A stretch of 64,000 bases of DNA from Jatrophihabitans endophyticus (GCF_900129455.1 NZ_FQVU01000005.1:124001-188000), one strand, 5' to 3'; positions 45,881-54,892 are shown, numbered from the stretch's first letter. Notes: generated from the letters alone by a model not told the origin. A program made the numbers and translations.

Positions 45881-46100
45881 GTGTCACCCTCCTGGTAACG
45901 CGGGTTCCGCTGACTCGTGCTACTTCCGGGGGTTGCTCACCGACTCGTGTCGATGACGGCCGTCACCGGATCCGGGCATGCTGAATCCGGCGCGCGACGG
46001 TGGTGCTGTGTCGCGTGCGGCGGTGGGCCTTCGGCGGGCTGACCGACCCGCGGGTCAGGTCAGGAGAGCGGCGTCCAGAGTTCCTCCCTCGCCGGCCGGG

Positions 46101-46625
46101 TCACTGTCCGCCGCGAAGGGTGCAGTTGGCCGCGTCGCCGATGACGTCGAGCCAGGCCCGGGCGCCGTTGCGCTGCGAGCGGGTCAGCGGGGCCTCGAAG
46201 CTCTGCTCCGTGGCGCGGACGGCAGCGGTGGCGGCCCGCAGCAGCTGCCACCCCGCGTCGGTCAGCTCGGTCTCGTACAGGCGGCGATCGCGCGGGTTGA
46301 CCCGCCGCGAGACCAGCTCGCGGGCCTCGAGACCGTTGCACAGTTCCTGCGCCGACTGCCGCGTCATGGAGATGACCTGGCCGAGGTCGGCGGCCGAGAT
46401 CCCGGAGCGGTTGGCGAGGGTCAGCAGCGCGGCGTACTCCGAGATCGACAGGTCGTACTGCGCGAGCTCGCGGGCCACCGCGTTGCGCAGGTTCAACCAC
46501 GCCTGCCGCACCAGGAAGGTCAGGCAGGTGGAGAACTCGAGGTCGGCCTCGGGCATCGGCACCGCGTCCTCGTCGACGGGGACGCCCACGTCGATGCCGG
46601 CGGCGGTGTCGGCGCGCTTGGGCAC
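46101..46625 (-). CDS. MarR-family transcriptional regulator
   Basis: 174 aa from GTG 46625. The winged HTH has LSISEYAALLTLANRSGISAADLGQVISMTRQSAQELCNGLEARELVSRRVNPRDRRLYETELTDAG, with the DxR wing typical of MarR. It is divergent from the exporter gene, with four palindromes in the shared promoter region. It most likely represses the exporter until the product or a precursor binds. Confidence 0.9.
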   Translation of the reverse strand: MPKRADTAAGIDVGVPVDEDAVPMPEADLEFSTCLTFLVRQAWLNLRNAVARELAQYDLSISEYAALLTLANRSGISAADLGQVISMTRQSAQELCNGLEARELVSRRVNPRDRRLYETELTDAGWQLLRAATAAVRATEQSFEAPLTRSQRNGARAWLDVIGDAANCTLRGGQ

Positions 46626-46701
46626 GGGGAGCGTCCTCTCGACGGGCGGTCGGTGAGCGGTGCCGGGTCGTGCTGTCGGCGGCCTCGCGTGGTCCGGAGT
46701 C

Positions 46702-46785
46702 GACAGGCTACCTGACGAAGGGTCGACAGGCCACCTGACGAGAAGTCGACAGGCTCCCTGTCGATGTATTGACAGGCTACCTGTC
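46702..46785. repeat. four palindromic operator-like repeats at exact 23-bp period
   Basis: 15-bp cores at 46702, 46725, 46748 and 46771: GACAGGCTACCTGAC, GACAGGCCACCTGAC, GACAGGCTCCCTGTC and GACAGGCTACCTGTC. Copy 4 is a perfect GACAGG-N3-CCTGTC palindrome and copy 3 nearly so. The period is 23 bp throughout, just over two helical turns. They lie between the MarR gene and the exporter gene. Confidence 0.9.
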
Positions 46786-46854
46786 GACCTTGCATCCTCG
46801 GCTCGTCCTCGTAGCGCCCGGTGATGCGCGAAAGCGCGCGAAAGGTGCCGTCGC

Positions 46855-48354
46855 ATGACCGCAACGACAGACCCGACCACGTCGCCGGAACGCTCCGCCG
46901 CGCCCGCCCGGGTGCTCGGGCTGTGTTGCGGCGCCACCTTCATCGCGTTCCTCGACCTGTCGGTCGTCAACATCGCGTTCCCGGCCATCCTCGACGACTT
47001 CCCGGGAACTGCCATCGACACGCTCACGTGGATCGTCAGCGGGTACACCGTGCTGTTCGCCGCCCTGCTCACCCCGGCGGGTCGCATCGCCGACGTGCTC
47101 GGCCGGCGCGAGGCGTTCCTCGTCTCGCTCGTCGGCTTCACCGTGGCGTCGCTCGGGTGCGGTGCCGCGCCGTCGGTAGGGTGGTTGATCGCGGCCCGCC
47201 TGGTGCAGGGCGCGATGGCCGCCGGCATGATCCCCGCGGCGCTGGGGCTGATCCTCGCCACGACGCCGCGGGAACGCATTCCGCGGGCGGTCGCCGCCTG
47301 GTCGGCCGCCGCGGGCTTCTCGGCGGTGATCGGCCCCGCGGTCGGCGGCGCGCTGCTCGAGGTGTTCGGCTGGCGGGCGGTGTTCTTCGTCAACGGCCCG
47401 TTCGGGGTGCTGCTGTTCGTCGCGGGCATCGCGACGCTGCCCGCCCGCACGGGCCGGGGCACACGACGACTGCCCGACCCCCTCGGCACCGTCGCCCTCG
47501 CCGTCGGCGTGGCGGCGCTCGTCACCGGGCTCACCGAGGGCGACCGGTGGGGCTGGGGCGATCCCCGCACCGTGGGGCTGCTGGTGCTCGGGGTCGTCCT
47601 CGTCGTGGCGACCTGGTTCCGGTCGCGCGGTCACGCCGCCCCGGCCGTGGACGTGACGGTCTGGCGGGACCGGCGCTACCCGTTCGCCAACGCGGGCCTG
47701 GGCGTGCTGAGCGTCGCGATGTTCGCCTGGATGCTGGGCGGCCCGCTGTTCACGACGTCGATCTGGGGTTGGAGCACGATGCAGACGGCAGGGGCGCTGA
47801 GCATCGGTGCCGTCGCCTCGATGATCGCCTCGCTGCTCGCCGGACGGATCGCCGCGCCGCGATCGCAGGTGGCCGTGGCCGTGCTCGGCTGCCTCGGCTT
47901 CGCCGGCAGCAACGCGATCTGGGCGTCGAGCCTGTTCGGGCCGGATTCCGACTTCTGGGGCGGCTGGGTGCCTGCCGCCCTGCTGGGCGGCGGCGGTCTC
48001 GGCCTGGCGCTCACCTGCCTGTCGGCGGTGGCCGCGGCCACGGTCCCGCCGCAGAAGTTCGCGGTCGGCATCGGGATGACGCTGACCACCCGCCAGCTCG
48101 GCGGGGCGATCGGCGCGGCCGGGCTGGCCGCGATCATCTCCTCCAGCGCGGTGCCCGGCAGCGTCGCCTCGTTCCACCGGGTGTACGCGAGCGCGGCGAT
48201 CGTCAGCGTGGTGGCGGCCGCCGTCGTCGTCGGGCTGGCCCTCGCGGTGCGACGAACGGCTGCGGCGGCGACGCCCGCGGCCGGATCGCCGTCACCGGCG
48301 CCGTCCCCGGCGGTGTCCCCGGCGGCGGGCCGGTCGGTCGGCGTGAGCGAATGA
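46855..48354 (+). CDS. 14-helix MFS drug exporter (DHA2/EmrB-QacA type)
   Basis: 499 aa, about 14 hydrophobic segments. FIAFLDLSVVNIAFPAI (motif D1), WIVSGYTVLFAALLTPAGRIADVLGRREAF (motif A) and AAGFSAVIGPAVGGALLE (motif C of antiporters) are intact. The C-terminus is a Pro/Ala/Ser-rich tail. It probably exports the product of the cluster with proton exchange. It is divergent from MarR and coupled to the P450 gene by a 4-bp overlap. Confidence 0.92.
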   Translation: MTATTDPTTSPERSAAPARVLGLCCGATFIAFLDLSVVNIAFPAILDDFPGTAIDTLTWIVSGYTVLFAALLTPAGRIADVLGRREAFLVSLVGFTVASLGCGAAPSVGWLIAARLVQGAMAAGMIPAALGLILATTPRERIPRAVAAWSAAAGFSAVIGPAVGGALLEVFGWRAVFFVNGPFGVLLFVAGIATLPARTGRGTRRLPDPLGTVALAVGVAALVTGLTEGDRWGWGDPRTVGLLVLGVVLVVATWFRSRGHAAPAVDVTVWRDRRYPFANAGLGVLSVAMFAWMLGGPLFTTSIWGWSTMQTAGALSIGAVASMIASLLAGRIAAPRSQVAVAVLGCLGFAGSNAIWASSLFGPDSDFWGGWVPAALLGGGGLGLALTCLSAVAAATVPPQKFAVGIGMTLTTRQLGGAIGAAGLAAIISSSAVPGSVASFHRVYASAAIVSVVAAAVVVGLALAVRRTAAAATPAAGSPSPAPSPAVSPAAGRSVGVSE

Positions 48355-49556
48355 GTTGCGGTCGGGAGCCCGCGCAGCTGCCGCTGCGGCGGTCGGTGCC
48401 CACCGAGGTGCCGGCCGACTACGCGGCGCTGCGTCGGGCGGGGCCGGTCTGCCCGGTGCTGACCCCCGTCGGTGACCCCGGCTGGCTCGCGCTGGGGCAC
48501 GCCGCGGCCAAGCAGGTGATGACCGATCGTCGGCTGAGCCGGGCGGCGGCGTGCGCGCCACAGGCTCCCCGCATGCTGGCGCAGCCCCCGAATCCGGACG
48601 TCATCCTCTACATGGACGCGCCGCGCCACTCGCGGGTCCGGCGGGTGGCCTCGGCCGCACTCGACGCGTTGCCGTTGCCACAGCTGCGCGAGCTCGTCGA
48701 GGGCATCGCCGACGACCTGCTCGCGGCCATGGCACGCTCCGGCGGCCCGGTCGATCTCAACGCTGCCTTCGCCCGGCCGTTGCCGCTGCGGGTGATCTGC
48801 GCCGTGCTCGGGGTGAGCGATGCCGACATGCCGGCCTTGACGCGGTGGACGGAGGCCATCTTGTCGCTGGGCGGCGAACCGCAGGAGCGGATGGCCGCGA
48901 TGCTCGCGATCAGGGACCACTTCGGGGTGCTCGTCGACGAGCGCCTCGCCCAGCCGGCCGACGACGCCGTCAGCCGCATGCTGGCCGCGTCGGCGCTCGA
49001 CGCGGCCGGCCCGCTCGACCGCGACGAGCTGGTCTCGCTGACCATGACGCTGCTCATCGCCGGGCACGAGTCGAGCGTCACCGTCCTGGCCAACGCGGTG
49101 CTGCTGCTGCTCGCCGACCCCGAGCAGCTCGCCGACCTGCGTGCGGACCCGGCGCTCATGCCGCAGGCGGTCGAGGAGCTGCTGCGTCTGGCCATGCCCG
49201 GCACGTCGCCCTTCCTGCGCGTGGCCACCGAGGATCTCGACATCGCCGGATGCCCGGTGCGTGCCGGTGAGGCGGTGACGGTCAACTACGAGAGCGCGCA
49301 CCGCGACCCGACCGTCTTCCGCGACGCCGACCGCCTCGACCTGCGGCGCAGGTCGCCGGCGGGCAGCAGCCTCTACTTCGGCTTCGGCCCGCACTTCTGC
49401 CTCGGTGCGCAGATCGCGCGAACGCAGCTCGAGGTCGGGCTGGCGGCGTTGCTGGCGCGCTTCCCCGCCCTGCGGCTCGCCGTGCCGCCCGCGGAGCTGG
49501 CCTGGCGCGACGACGCCGCGCTGGGCGGGTTCGCCGCGGTGCCCGTCACCTGGTGA
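48351..49556 (+). CDS. cytochrome P450
   Basis: 401 aa bacterial class I P450. The I-helix oxygen-binding motif is IAGHESS (Ser where Thr is usual, at about 236-242), ExxR is E276-LL-R279, and the heme loop FGFGPHFCLGAQIAR has the thiolate ligand C350. It hydroxylates or couples a small molecule. It needs a ferredoxin and reductase, which are not encoded here. Its link to the exporter suggests late tailoring or modification at export. Confidence 0.92.
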   Translation: MSCGREPAQLPLRRSVPTEVPADYAALRRAGPVCPVLTPVGDPGWLALGHAAAKQVMTDRRLSRAAACAPQAPRMLAQPPNPDVILYMDAPRHSRVRRVASAALDALPLPQLRELVEGIADDLLAAMARSGGPVDLNAAFARPLPLRVICAVLGVSDADMPALTRWTEAILSLGGEPQERMAAMLAIRDHFGVLVDERLAQPADDAVSRMLAASALDAAGPLDRDELVSLTMTLLIAGHESSVTVLANAVLLLLADPEQLADLRADPALMPQAVEELLRLAMPGTSPFLRVATEDLDIAGCPVRAGEAVTVNYESAHRDPTVFRDADRLDLRRRSPAGSSLYFGFGPHFCLGAQIARTQLEVGLAALLARFPALRLAVPPAELAWRDDAALGGFAAVPVTW

Positions 49557-49574
49557 TCGCAGCCCGCGGCCGCT

Positions 49575-49604
49575 CGTGGCGGCAGGAGCTCACCTGCCGC
49601 CACG
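49575..49604. terminator. bidirectional hairpin terminator
   Basis: CGTGGCGGCAGG and its complement form a 12-bp perfect stem with a 6-nt loop, between the convergent P450 and phosphodiesterase genes. Confidence 0.8.
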
Positions 49605-49616
49605 GGCGGGTGCCGG

Positions 49617-50774
49617 TCAGCGGTGGGGGCGCCCCGCCGCGATCCAGAGCGCGCGCGCCTGGACGGCGGTGTCGCTGTCGTCGCTGAAGACGCCGTCGAC
49701 GCCGAGGGAGTAGAAGAGCCGGTACTCGGCCAGCGCGTCGCCGTAGTCGCCCGGGTTCGTGCCGCGCCGGTAGTCCGCGGGCAGGAAGGTGTTCTCGTTG
49801 CGGAACGTGTAGGGGACGACCTTCAGCCCGGCCCGGTGCGCGTCGGCGACCAGCGACGTCGGCGCGAGCAGCTTCTGCGCCGCGTCGCGGGGGACGATCT
49901 GGTTCTTCTCCGGGCCCAGCCACGTCGCGTAGGTCGCGACCTGTCGCAGTCCGCCGGCCGAGGTGATGTCGGCGTAGGTGCGCGGGTCGCCGGCGGCGAC
50001 GAAGTCGGCGGGTGCGCCCGTCGCCGAGGTGAGCTGGACGAGGGGGAGCGGCGTCCGCGCGTGCAGGTAGCGCAAATTGGCCACCTCGAAGGACTGGATG
50101 ACGGTCGGGATCACCGGGTGACGCCCGGCGAGACCGTTGCGGCGCAGCACCGAGAGCACGCGGTCCTCCATGGGCAGCCCGATGGAGCGGAAGAACGTCG
50201 AGTGCTTGATCTCGGGGACGATGCCGATCGTGCGGTGGTAGCGGTGCGACAGGGACTCGACCTGGTCGATGTCCTCCTGCAGCGTCGGGATCCGGTCGAG
50301 CCCGTTGTAGAGCGTGTTGTGCTGCCGGACGTCGGGAATTCGCTCGACCGCGCGCAAAGTACGCAGCTCCTTGAGCGTGAAGTCGAAGGTGAACCAGCCG
50401 GTGGTCTTGACGCCGTCGATGGTGACCGTCCGCTTGCGGCTCGCGAACTCGGGGTGGCTGGCGACGTCCGTGGTGCCGCCGATCTCGGGCTCGTGCCGGT
50501 CGACGAGCTGGCCGTCCTTGGTGGGGACGAGGTCGGGTTCGAGGTAGTCGGCGCCGAGCTGGGCGCCGAGGCGGTAACCCGACGCCGTGTGCTCGGGACG
50601 GTAGCCGGCGGCGCCACGGTGACCGAAGACGGTCGGCGTCGCGATCGTGGTGGTCGAGCCGGAGCCGTGGCGGGGTCCGGCCTGGGCCGTCCCCGTCGAG
50701 ACGAGCGTCGCGGTCAGCGCGGCGGTGGCGGCGATCGCCGCGGTCACCGTGCCGACGCGGAAGGTCCTGCGCAT
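49617..50774 (-). CDS. secreted glycerophosphodiester phosphodiesterase
   Basis: 385 aa. The signal peptide ends about STGTAQAG (residue 32). The GDPD barrel opens with FGHRGAAGYRPEHT, then DYLEPDLVPTKDGQLVDRHEP carries the catalytic metal and His residues. Insertions of about 40 residues after the first His match the long GlpQ class. It releases glycerol-3-phosphate from deacylated phospholipids outside the cell. ATG 50774 is chosen because GGGAG lies 5 nt upstream. Confidence 0.9.
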   Translation of the reverse strand: MRRTFRVGTVTAAIAATAALTATLVSTGTAQAGPRHGSGSTTTIATPTVFGHRGAAGYRPEHTASGYRLGAQLGADYLEPDLVPTKDGQLVDRHEPEIGGTTDVASHPEFASRKRTVTIDGVKTTGWFTFDFTLKELRTLRAVERIPDVRQHNTLYNGLDRIPTLQEDIDQVESLSHRYHRTIGIVPEIKHSTFFRSIGLPMEDRVLSVLRRNGLAGRHPVIPTVIQSFEVANLRYLHARTPLPLVQLTSATGAPADFVAAGDPRTYADITSAGGLRQVATYATWLGPEKNQIVPRDAAQKLLAPTSLVADAHRAGLKVVPYTFRNENTFLPADYRRGTNPGDYGDALAEYRLFYSLGVDGVFSDDSDTAVQARALWIAAGRPHR

Positions 50775-50892
50775 GGGCACTCCCGGGAGGTGAGACGTGT
50801 GGGGTCGTGCACAACGTCGTGCCCGCAGGTGGCCGTCGGTAAGCCGGCAAGCATCCGAAAGGGGACGAACGGGCGAAGCCGCCGGTGGGGCC

Positions 50893-52752
50893 TCAGCCGA
50901 GCAGGTCGTCCACGTAGCACCACCGCCACGCCTCGCCCGGCTCGAACGAGCGCATGACGGGGTGACCGGTCTCGTCGTAGTGGCCCAGGGCGTGCCGGCC
51001 GACCGAGGAGTCGCAGCACCCGACGTGCCCGCAGGTCAGGCACAGCCGCAGGTGCACCCATCGGGTGCCGTCGCGCAGGCACTCCTCGCACCCGTCGGGC
51101 GTGAGCGCCTTCATGACGTGGGGCGAGTCCTCCAGGTGCTCGCAGTCCCCCGCGCGACGCTCGTCGGTCATCAGCTGGTCGTCCACGCGGGCGGCGGCGT
51201 CGTCGATGCGGTCGAGCAGCGACTCCTCGAGGTCGATGGCCTGCAGCGACCGGCGCAGCACCTCGTCGTCGTAGACGCCCCGGTCGCGCGCCTCGAGGAT
51301 CGACCCCCGTTCCGCGGAGAGCATCTGCAGTCGCAGCCGGCGGTAGGCCGCCGCAGGTGGTTCCAGCTCGGACTGCGCGCGGCCGAGCTGCTCCCAGAGC
51401 CGGTTGCTGCGGCTCATCGCGCGTTCGCGCAGTGCCTCGACGACTTCTTCGGGGTCGTCGTCGGTGCGTACCTCGTCGAGGGCGGCGATGCCGGCCTGGG
51501 CGGCGGTGTGCACGAGACCGGCGCTCTGCAACGCGTCCTCGGCCGGATCGGGGCCGGGTAGCCCGGTGCGCCGGACGAGCCACGGCAGGGTCAGGCCCTG
51601 CAGCAGCAGCGTCCCGGCCACGACGGCGAAGGCGGCGAGTGCGAGCAGCGACTTGCGCGGTGTCTCGTTCGGCAGGACGAAGACGGCGGCGAGCGTGACG
51701 ACGCCGCGCATGCCCGCCCACGACACCACGGCCGACACCTGCCAGCTCCACGCGTTGCCGCGGACGAGCTTCAAGGTGGTGGTGGCCGCGGCCATCCACA
51801 CGATGCGGGCCACGATCGTCACCACGAGCACGATCGCGCAGATGCCGACGACCTCGAGCCAGGGCAGGTGCTCGTCGCGCGCGTCGGCGAGCAGGGTGCG
51901 GATCTGCAGTCCGATGAGCAGGAAGACGACGTTCTCGAGCAGGAACTGCACGGTGCGCCAGTTGCTGTTCTCCGCGATGCGCGAGCTCGCGTTCTGCAGC
52001 CGCGGGGAGTTGTGGCCGAGCAGCAGGCCGCAGACCACGACGGCGAGCACGCCCGAGGCGTGGATCTCCTCGGCGGGCAGGAAGGCGACGTACGGGGCGG
52101 CGAAGGACAGCGTGGTGTCCAGGACGACGTCGTCGATGCGCCTGCGGACGAGGCCGAGCACGACGGCGGCGACGACGCCGATCAGCACGCCTCCGCCGGC
52201 GGCGCGCAGGAAGTCCCAGCCGACCTCCCACGGCGTGATGGTCGCGGAGATCGCGGCGATGGCGGTGTTCAGGGCGACCAGGGCGGTCGCGTCGTTGACC
52301 AGGCTCTCGCCCTCGAGGATGGCCACGATCCGCCGCGGCATGTCGACCCGCCGGGCGACCGTCGTGGCCGCGACCGCGTCGGGGGGCGCCACCACCGCCC
52401 CGAGCGCGAACGCGGCGGCGAGGGACACCGACGGCACCACCCACCAGGCGACGAGGCCGACCGCGACGGTCGTGAAGGCGACGAGGCCCACCGACAGCAG
52501 CAGGATCGGGCGCCGGTTGGTGCGGAAGTCGACGAGGGAGGTGCGGATCGCGGCGGCGTAGAGCAGCGGCGGCAACAACCCGACCAGGACGAGGTCCGGA
52601 GTGAGGGTGATCTCCAGGAAGCCGGGGACGAAGGACAGCGCGACCCCGATGACGACCAGCACGAGCGGCTCGGACCACGCGAGACGCCGGGCGAACCCCG
52701 CCGTGAACCCGACGATCGCGACGAGGGCGAGGATGTCGAGCGCGGCGTGCAC
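50893..52752 (-). CDS. CPA1 Na+/H+ antiporter fused to a UBP-type zinc finger
   Basis: 619 aa. About 12 membrane segments occupy residues 1-400 (LALVAIVGFTAGFARRL, ...GAVVAPPDAVAATTVARR, the NhaP-type Asp motif). A cytoplasmic helical region follows. The last 85 residues form a UBP zinc finger (CEHL...CEECLRDGTRWVHLRLCLTCGHVGCCDSSVGRHALGHYDETGHP) with all Cys/His ligands. In eukaryotes that domain binds the free ubiquitin C-terminus. Its bacterial partner is unknown, and regulation of transport is an inference. Confidence 0.9.
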   Translation of the reverse strand: MHAALDILALVAIVGFTAGFARRLAWSEPLVLVVIGVALSFVPGFLEITLTPDLVLVGLLPPLLYAAAIRTSLVDFRTNRRPILLLSVGLVAFTTVAVGLVAWWVVPSVSLAAAFALGAVVAPPDAVAATTVARRVDMPRRIVAILEGESLVNDATALVALNTAIAAISATITPWEVGWDFLRAAGGGVLIGVVAAVVLGLVRRRIDDVVLDTTLSFAAPYVAFLPAEEIHASGVLAVVVCGLLLGHNSPRLQNASSRIAENSNWRTVQFLLENVVFLLIGLQIRTLLADARDEHLPWLEVVGICAIVLVVTIVARIVWMAAATTTLKLVRGNAWSWQVSAVVSWAGMRGVVTLAAVFVLPNETPRKSLLALAAFAVVAGTLLLQGLTLPWLVRRTGLPGPDPAEDALQSAGLVHTAAQAGIAALDEVRTDDDPEEVVEALRERAMSRSNRLWEQLGRAQSELEPPAAAYRRLRLQMLSAERGSILEARDRGVYDDEVLRRSLQAIDLEESLLDRIDDAAARVDDQLMTDERRAGDCEHLEDSPHVMKALTPDGCEECLRDGTRWVHLRLCLTCGHVGCCDSSVGRHALGHYDETGHPVMRSFEPGEAWRWCYVDDLLG

Positions 52753-52839
52753 CTGGTCATTCTGCCTGGCGTGCCGCCTGCGGGTCGGCGGCGTGGACGC
52801 GATCCGCGCCGCGACGGACCGCGCGGGTCCGTGCCGGGG

Positions 52840-53706
52840 TCAGAGCTTGCCCACCTTGCTCGCGGGGGGCGCAGAGATCGTGACCGGCTGGTTGTACCGG
52901 CTCACGGTGACGACGGACGAGACGGTCTGCCCCTGGACGGTGAGCTTCGTGGTGACCCGCGCCGGACGGCCCTGGTCGTCGACGTAGAGCTCGACCGGCA
53001 CCTCGGCGACGCCGGCCTTGGCGATGTCGCCCTTGCCGGGGTAGGTCGAGGGCAGCCGCTGCGGGTCGACGACGACGCGGTAGTGCGTGGTCGCTGTGCC
53101 CGCGACGTCCTCCGGACCCACCTTCTGCAGCGACTTCGCCGCGGCGACGAACGCCCGGGACGAGTCGAGCGAGGCCGACGACCGGGTCGAGGCCAGGTTG
53201 GCGGCCAGCTGCCGCACGATCGTGTTCGAGCTGTCCTCGCTCACCTGGACGAAGGGCTTGCCGCCGTTGGGGACCGTGCCGATCGGCAGCTGCGCCCAGG
53301 CCTTCTGGCCGACGATGATGATGCGGATGTCCTGGCCCGCGACGCGCTGCGAGATGTCGAGGTCGGTGAGCTTGCCGTTGGCCAACCTCTCGTCACCGGC
53401 GCCGGTGATGGTCTGGCCGTTGACCGACGTGTCAAGCGTCAGGTGCGCGCTCGTGATGCCGGCGACGCCCGCGCGCATCTGCGCCGCGAGGGCGGCCACG
53501 TCGCCCTGGTCGCCGCTCCCCGACGACGCGCCGGTGGTCGACGACGCGGCCGACGTCGACGATCCGGCCGACGTCGACGACCCGGCCGCGCCGGCCGACC
53601 CCGACGACGAGCCGGCGGAGAACGAGTTGTCCGACGAACCGCAGGCGGCGAGGGCGGCGAGCGCCGGGACGGCGGCGGCGAGGAGGATCCGGCGGCGAAT
53701 GATCAT
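52840..53706 (-). CDS. LppX/LprAFG-family lipoprotein
   Basis: 288 aa. The lipobox ALAAC gives lipidated C22, followed by a Ser/Gly/Thr-rich linker to about 70. The domain (MRAGVAGITSAHLTLDTSVNGQTITGAGDERLANGKLTDLDIS...) has the half-barrel strand pattern of mycobacterial lipid carriers such as LprG and LppX. It probably carries or binds lipids at the outer face of the membrane. ATG 53706 is preferred to an upstream Met that lacks a signal-like N-terminus. Confidence 0.85.
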   Translation of the reverse strand: MIIRRRILLAAAVPALAALAACGSSDNSFSAGSSSGSAGAAGSSTSAGSSTSAASSTTGASSGSGDQGDVAALAAQMRAGVAGITSAHLTLDTSVNGQTITGAGDERLANGKLTDLDISQRVAGQDIRIIIVGQKAWAQLPIGTVPNGGKPFVQVSEDSSNTIVRQLAANLASTRSSASLDSSRAFVAAAKSLQKVGPEDVAGTATTHYRVVVDPQRLPSTYPGKGDIAKAGVAEVPVELYVDDQGRPARVTTKLTVQGQTVSSVVTVSRYNQPVTISAPPASKVGKL

Positions 53707-53790
53707 GCGGCTTGCTTTACCCAAACACAACGCGGGTCAAGCGGGTTCGCGGCGGCGGCCCCGCCGCCCGGTCCGGCGGCTGCCGCTGCC

Positions 53791-53796
53791 TATGCT
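53791..53796 (+). promoter_or_regulatory. -10 box of leaderless regulator A
   Basis: TATGCT ends 6 nt before the GTG start, leaving no room for a leader or ribosome site. No convincing -35 box. Confidence 0.55.
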
Positions 53797-53802
53797 GCTG
53801 CG

Positions 53803-54678
53803 GTGTCGAGGGCGAACGCCGCGTCCGACGCGCTGCGCCGGCTGCGCCGCGCGGCGGGCTTGAGCCAGGAAGAGCTCGCGGCCCGCAGCGGCGTGAGCGC
53901 GCGGACGATCCGCACGCTGGAGTCGGGCGGGGCACGCCGGCCGCACCGCGACACCGTGACGGCCGTGGCCGATGCGCTCGGGCTCGATGGTGCCGACCGG
54001 GCCGCCTTCGCGGCCTCGTGGCGCAGCGACCGGTTGACGATGTCGGAGATGTTCCGGTCGCAGAGCCCGGCGAGGGCGATGGAAGAGCAGCTCTCACGGC
54101 AGCGCGAGCGCATCCGTGACCTCGTCGTCGACATGTCGGTCGAGGTCCGCGCCGACCGGCGCTGGGGGCTCTCGCGCATCCGGCGCACGATCGAGGTGGT
54201 CGCCGCCGAGGGGGTCGACCACATCCACTGGATGTTCAGCTTCGACCCGCTGGTCGTCGACGGCGCCGCGTTCGTCGCCGCCCGGTGCGTCAACGTCGCG
54301 GTCACCGACAGCTTCGTCCTGCCCGAGTCCGGCGCGAAGGCGTTCGCGGGGGATCTCGGCCGGACCTTCGAGCAGGGGGAGCGGTTCGTGCTCGAGTACG
54401 AGTACGACTACGAGCCCGCCTACCTGTCCGGCGGCCGCCGCGCGGCCGCCGACACCGAGGCCCTGTTCGCCTCGGCCACGCCGATGCAGGTCCTCGTCAC
54501 CGACGTCACCTTCGACCCGCGGGCCGTGCCGGCGCGGGTGTGGCAGGTCAGCCAGGACTCGGTGGCCGGCCCGGCGACCGTCGTGCGCGAGCTGTCGCTC
54601 GGCCGTTTCGGTCACGCGCAGGCCGTGGTCTGCCCCGTTCCCAGCGGGGTCCACGGCATCCGGTGGAGCTGGGACTGA
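53803..54678 (+). CDS. HTH (XRE-type) regulator A of a tandem paralogous trio
   Basis: 291 aa. The N-terminal HTH is SDALRRLRRAAGLSQEELAARSGVSARTIRTLESGGARRPHRDTV at about 6-52. The rest is a conserved domain of about 200 residues shared with the next two genes (ESGAKAFAGDLGRTFEQGERFVLEYEYDY, ending GVHGIRWSWD). I do not recognise that domain. It is not clearly the MmyB ligand domain. The gene appears leaderless. Confidence 0.8.
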   Translation: MSRANAASDALRRLRRAAGLSQEELAARSGVSARTIRTLESGGARRPHRDTVTAVADALGLDGADRAAFAASWRSDRLTMSEMFRSQSPARAMEEQLSRQRERIRDLVVDMSVEVRADRRWGLSRIRRTIEVVAAEGVDHIHWMFSFDPLVVDGAAFVAARCVNVAVTDSFVLPESGAKAFAGDLGRTFEQGERFVLEYEYDYEPAYLSGGRRAAADTEALFASATPMQVLVTDVTFDPRAVPARVWQVSQDSVAGPATVVRELSLGRFGHAQAVVCPVPSGVHGIRWSWD

Positions 54679-54730
54679 GCCGACAGCCGGCGAAGGTTGC
54701 CGCTGAGGCTTCCTGTCCTGGCCGTCGCCG

Positions 54731-54740
54731 GTTACGTAAC
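54731..54740. promoter_or_regulatory. GTTACGTAAC palindrome between regulators A and B
   Basis: A perfect 10-bp palindrome in a 226-bp intergenic region. It is a possible operator; nothing else is recognised there besides the next promoter. Confidence 0.3.
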
Positions 54741-54892
54741 GTCGGCGTGAGCGCGGACGTCGTATCCGGCGGGCGCGATCTGCCGGCCACCCGGGCTCGC
54801 CCGGTCCCGCTGGGAGGGACAGATCGCGGCCGCCCGACGGCCCGCGGCGGCAGGGCGGCGGCCGCACCGGCGGGCGGCCGTCGCCCCGTTCC

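Noticed and set aside
46702-46785. Short CRISPR array
   Set aside because: Units are 23 bp in total with 8-nt gaps, no variable spacers and no cas genes; operator-like palindromes explain them.
29805-49556. PKS or NRPS gene cluster
   Set aside because: No ketosynthase, acyltransferase, condensation or modular adenylation domain is encoded.
51868-53802. Long plus-strand frame running into regulator A
   Set aside because: Antisense of the antiporter and lipoprotein genes; the regulator begins at GTG 53803 next to its -10 box.
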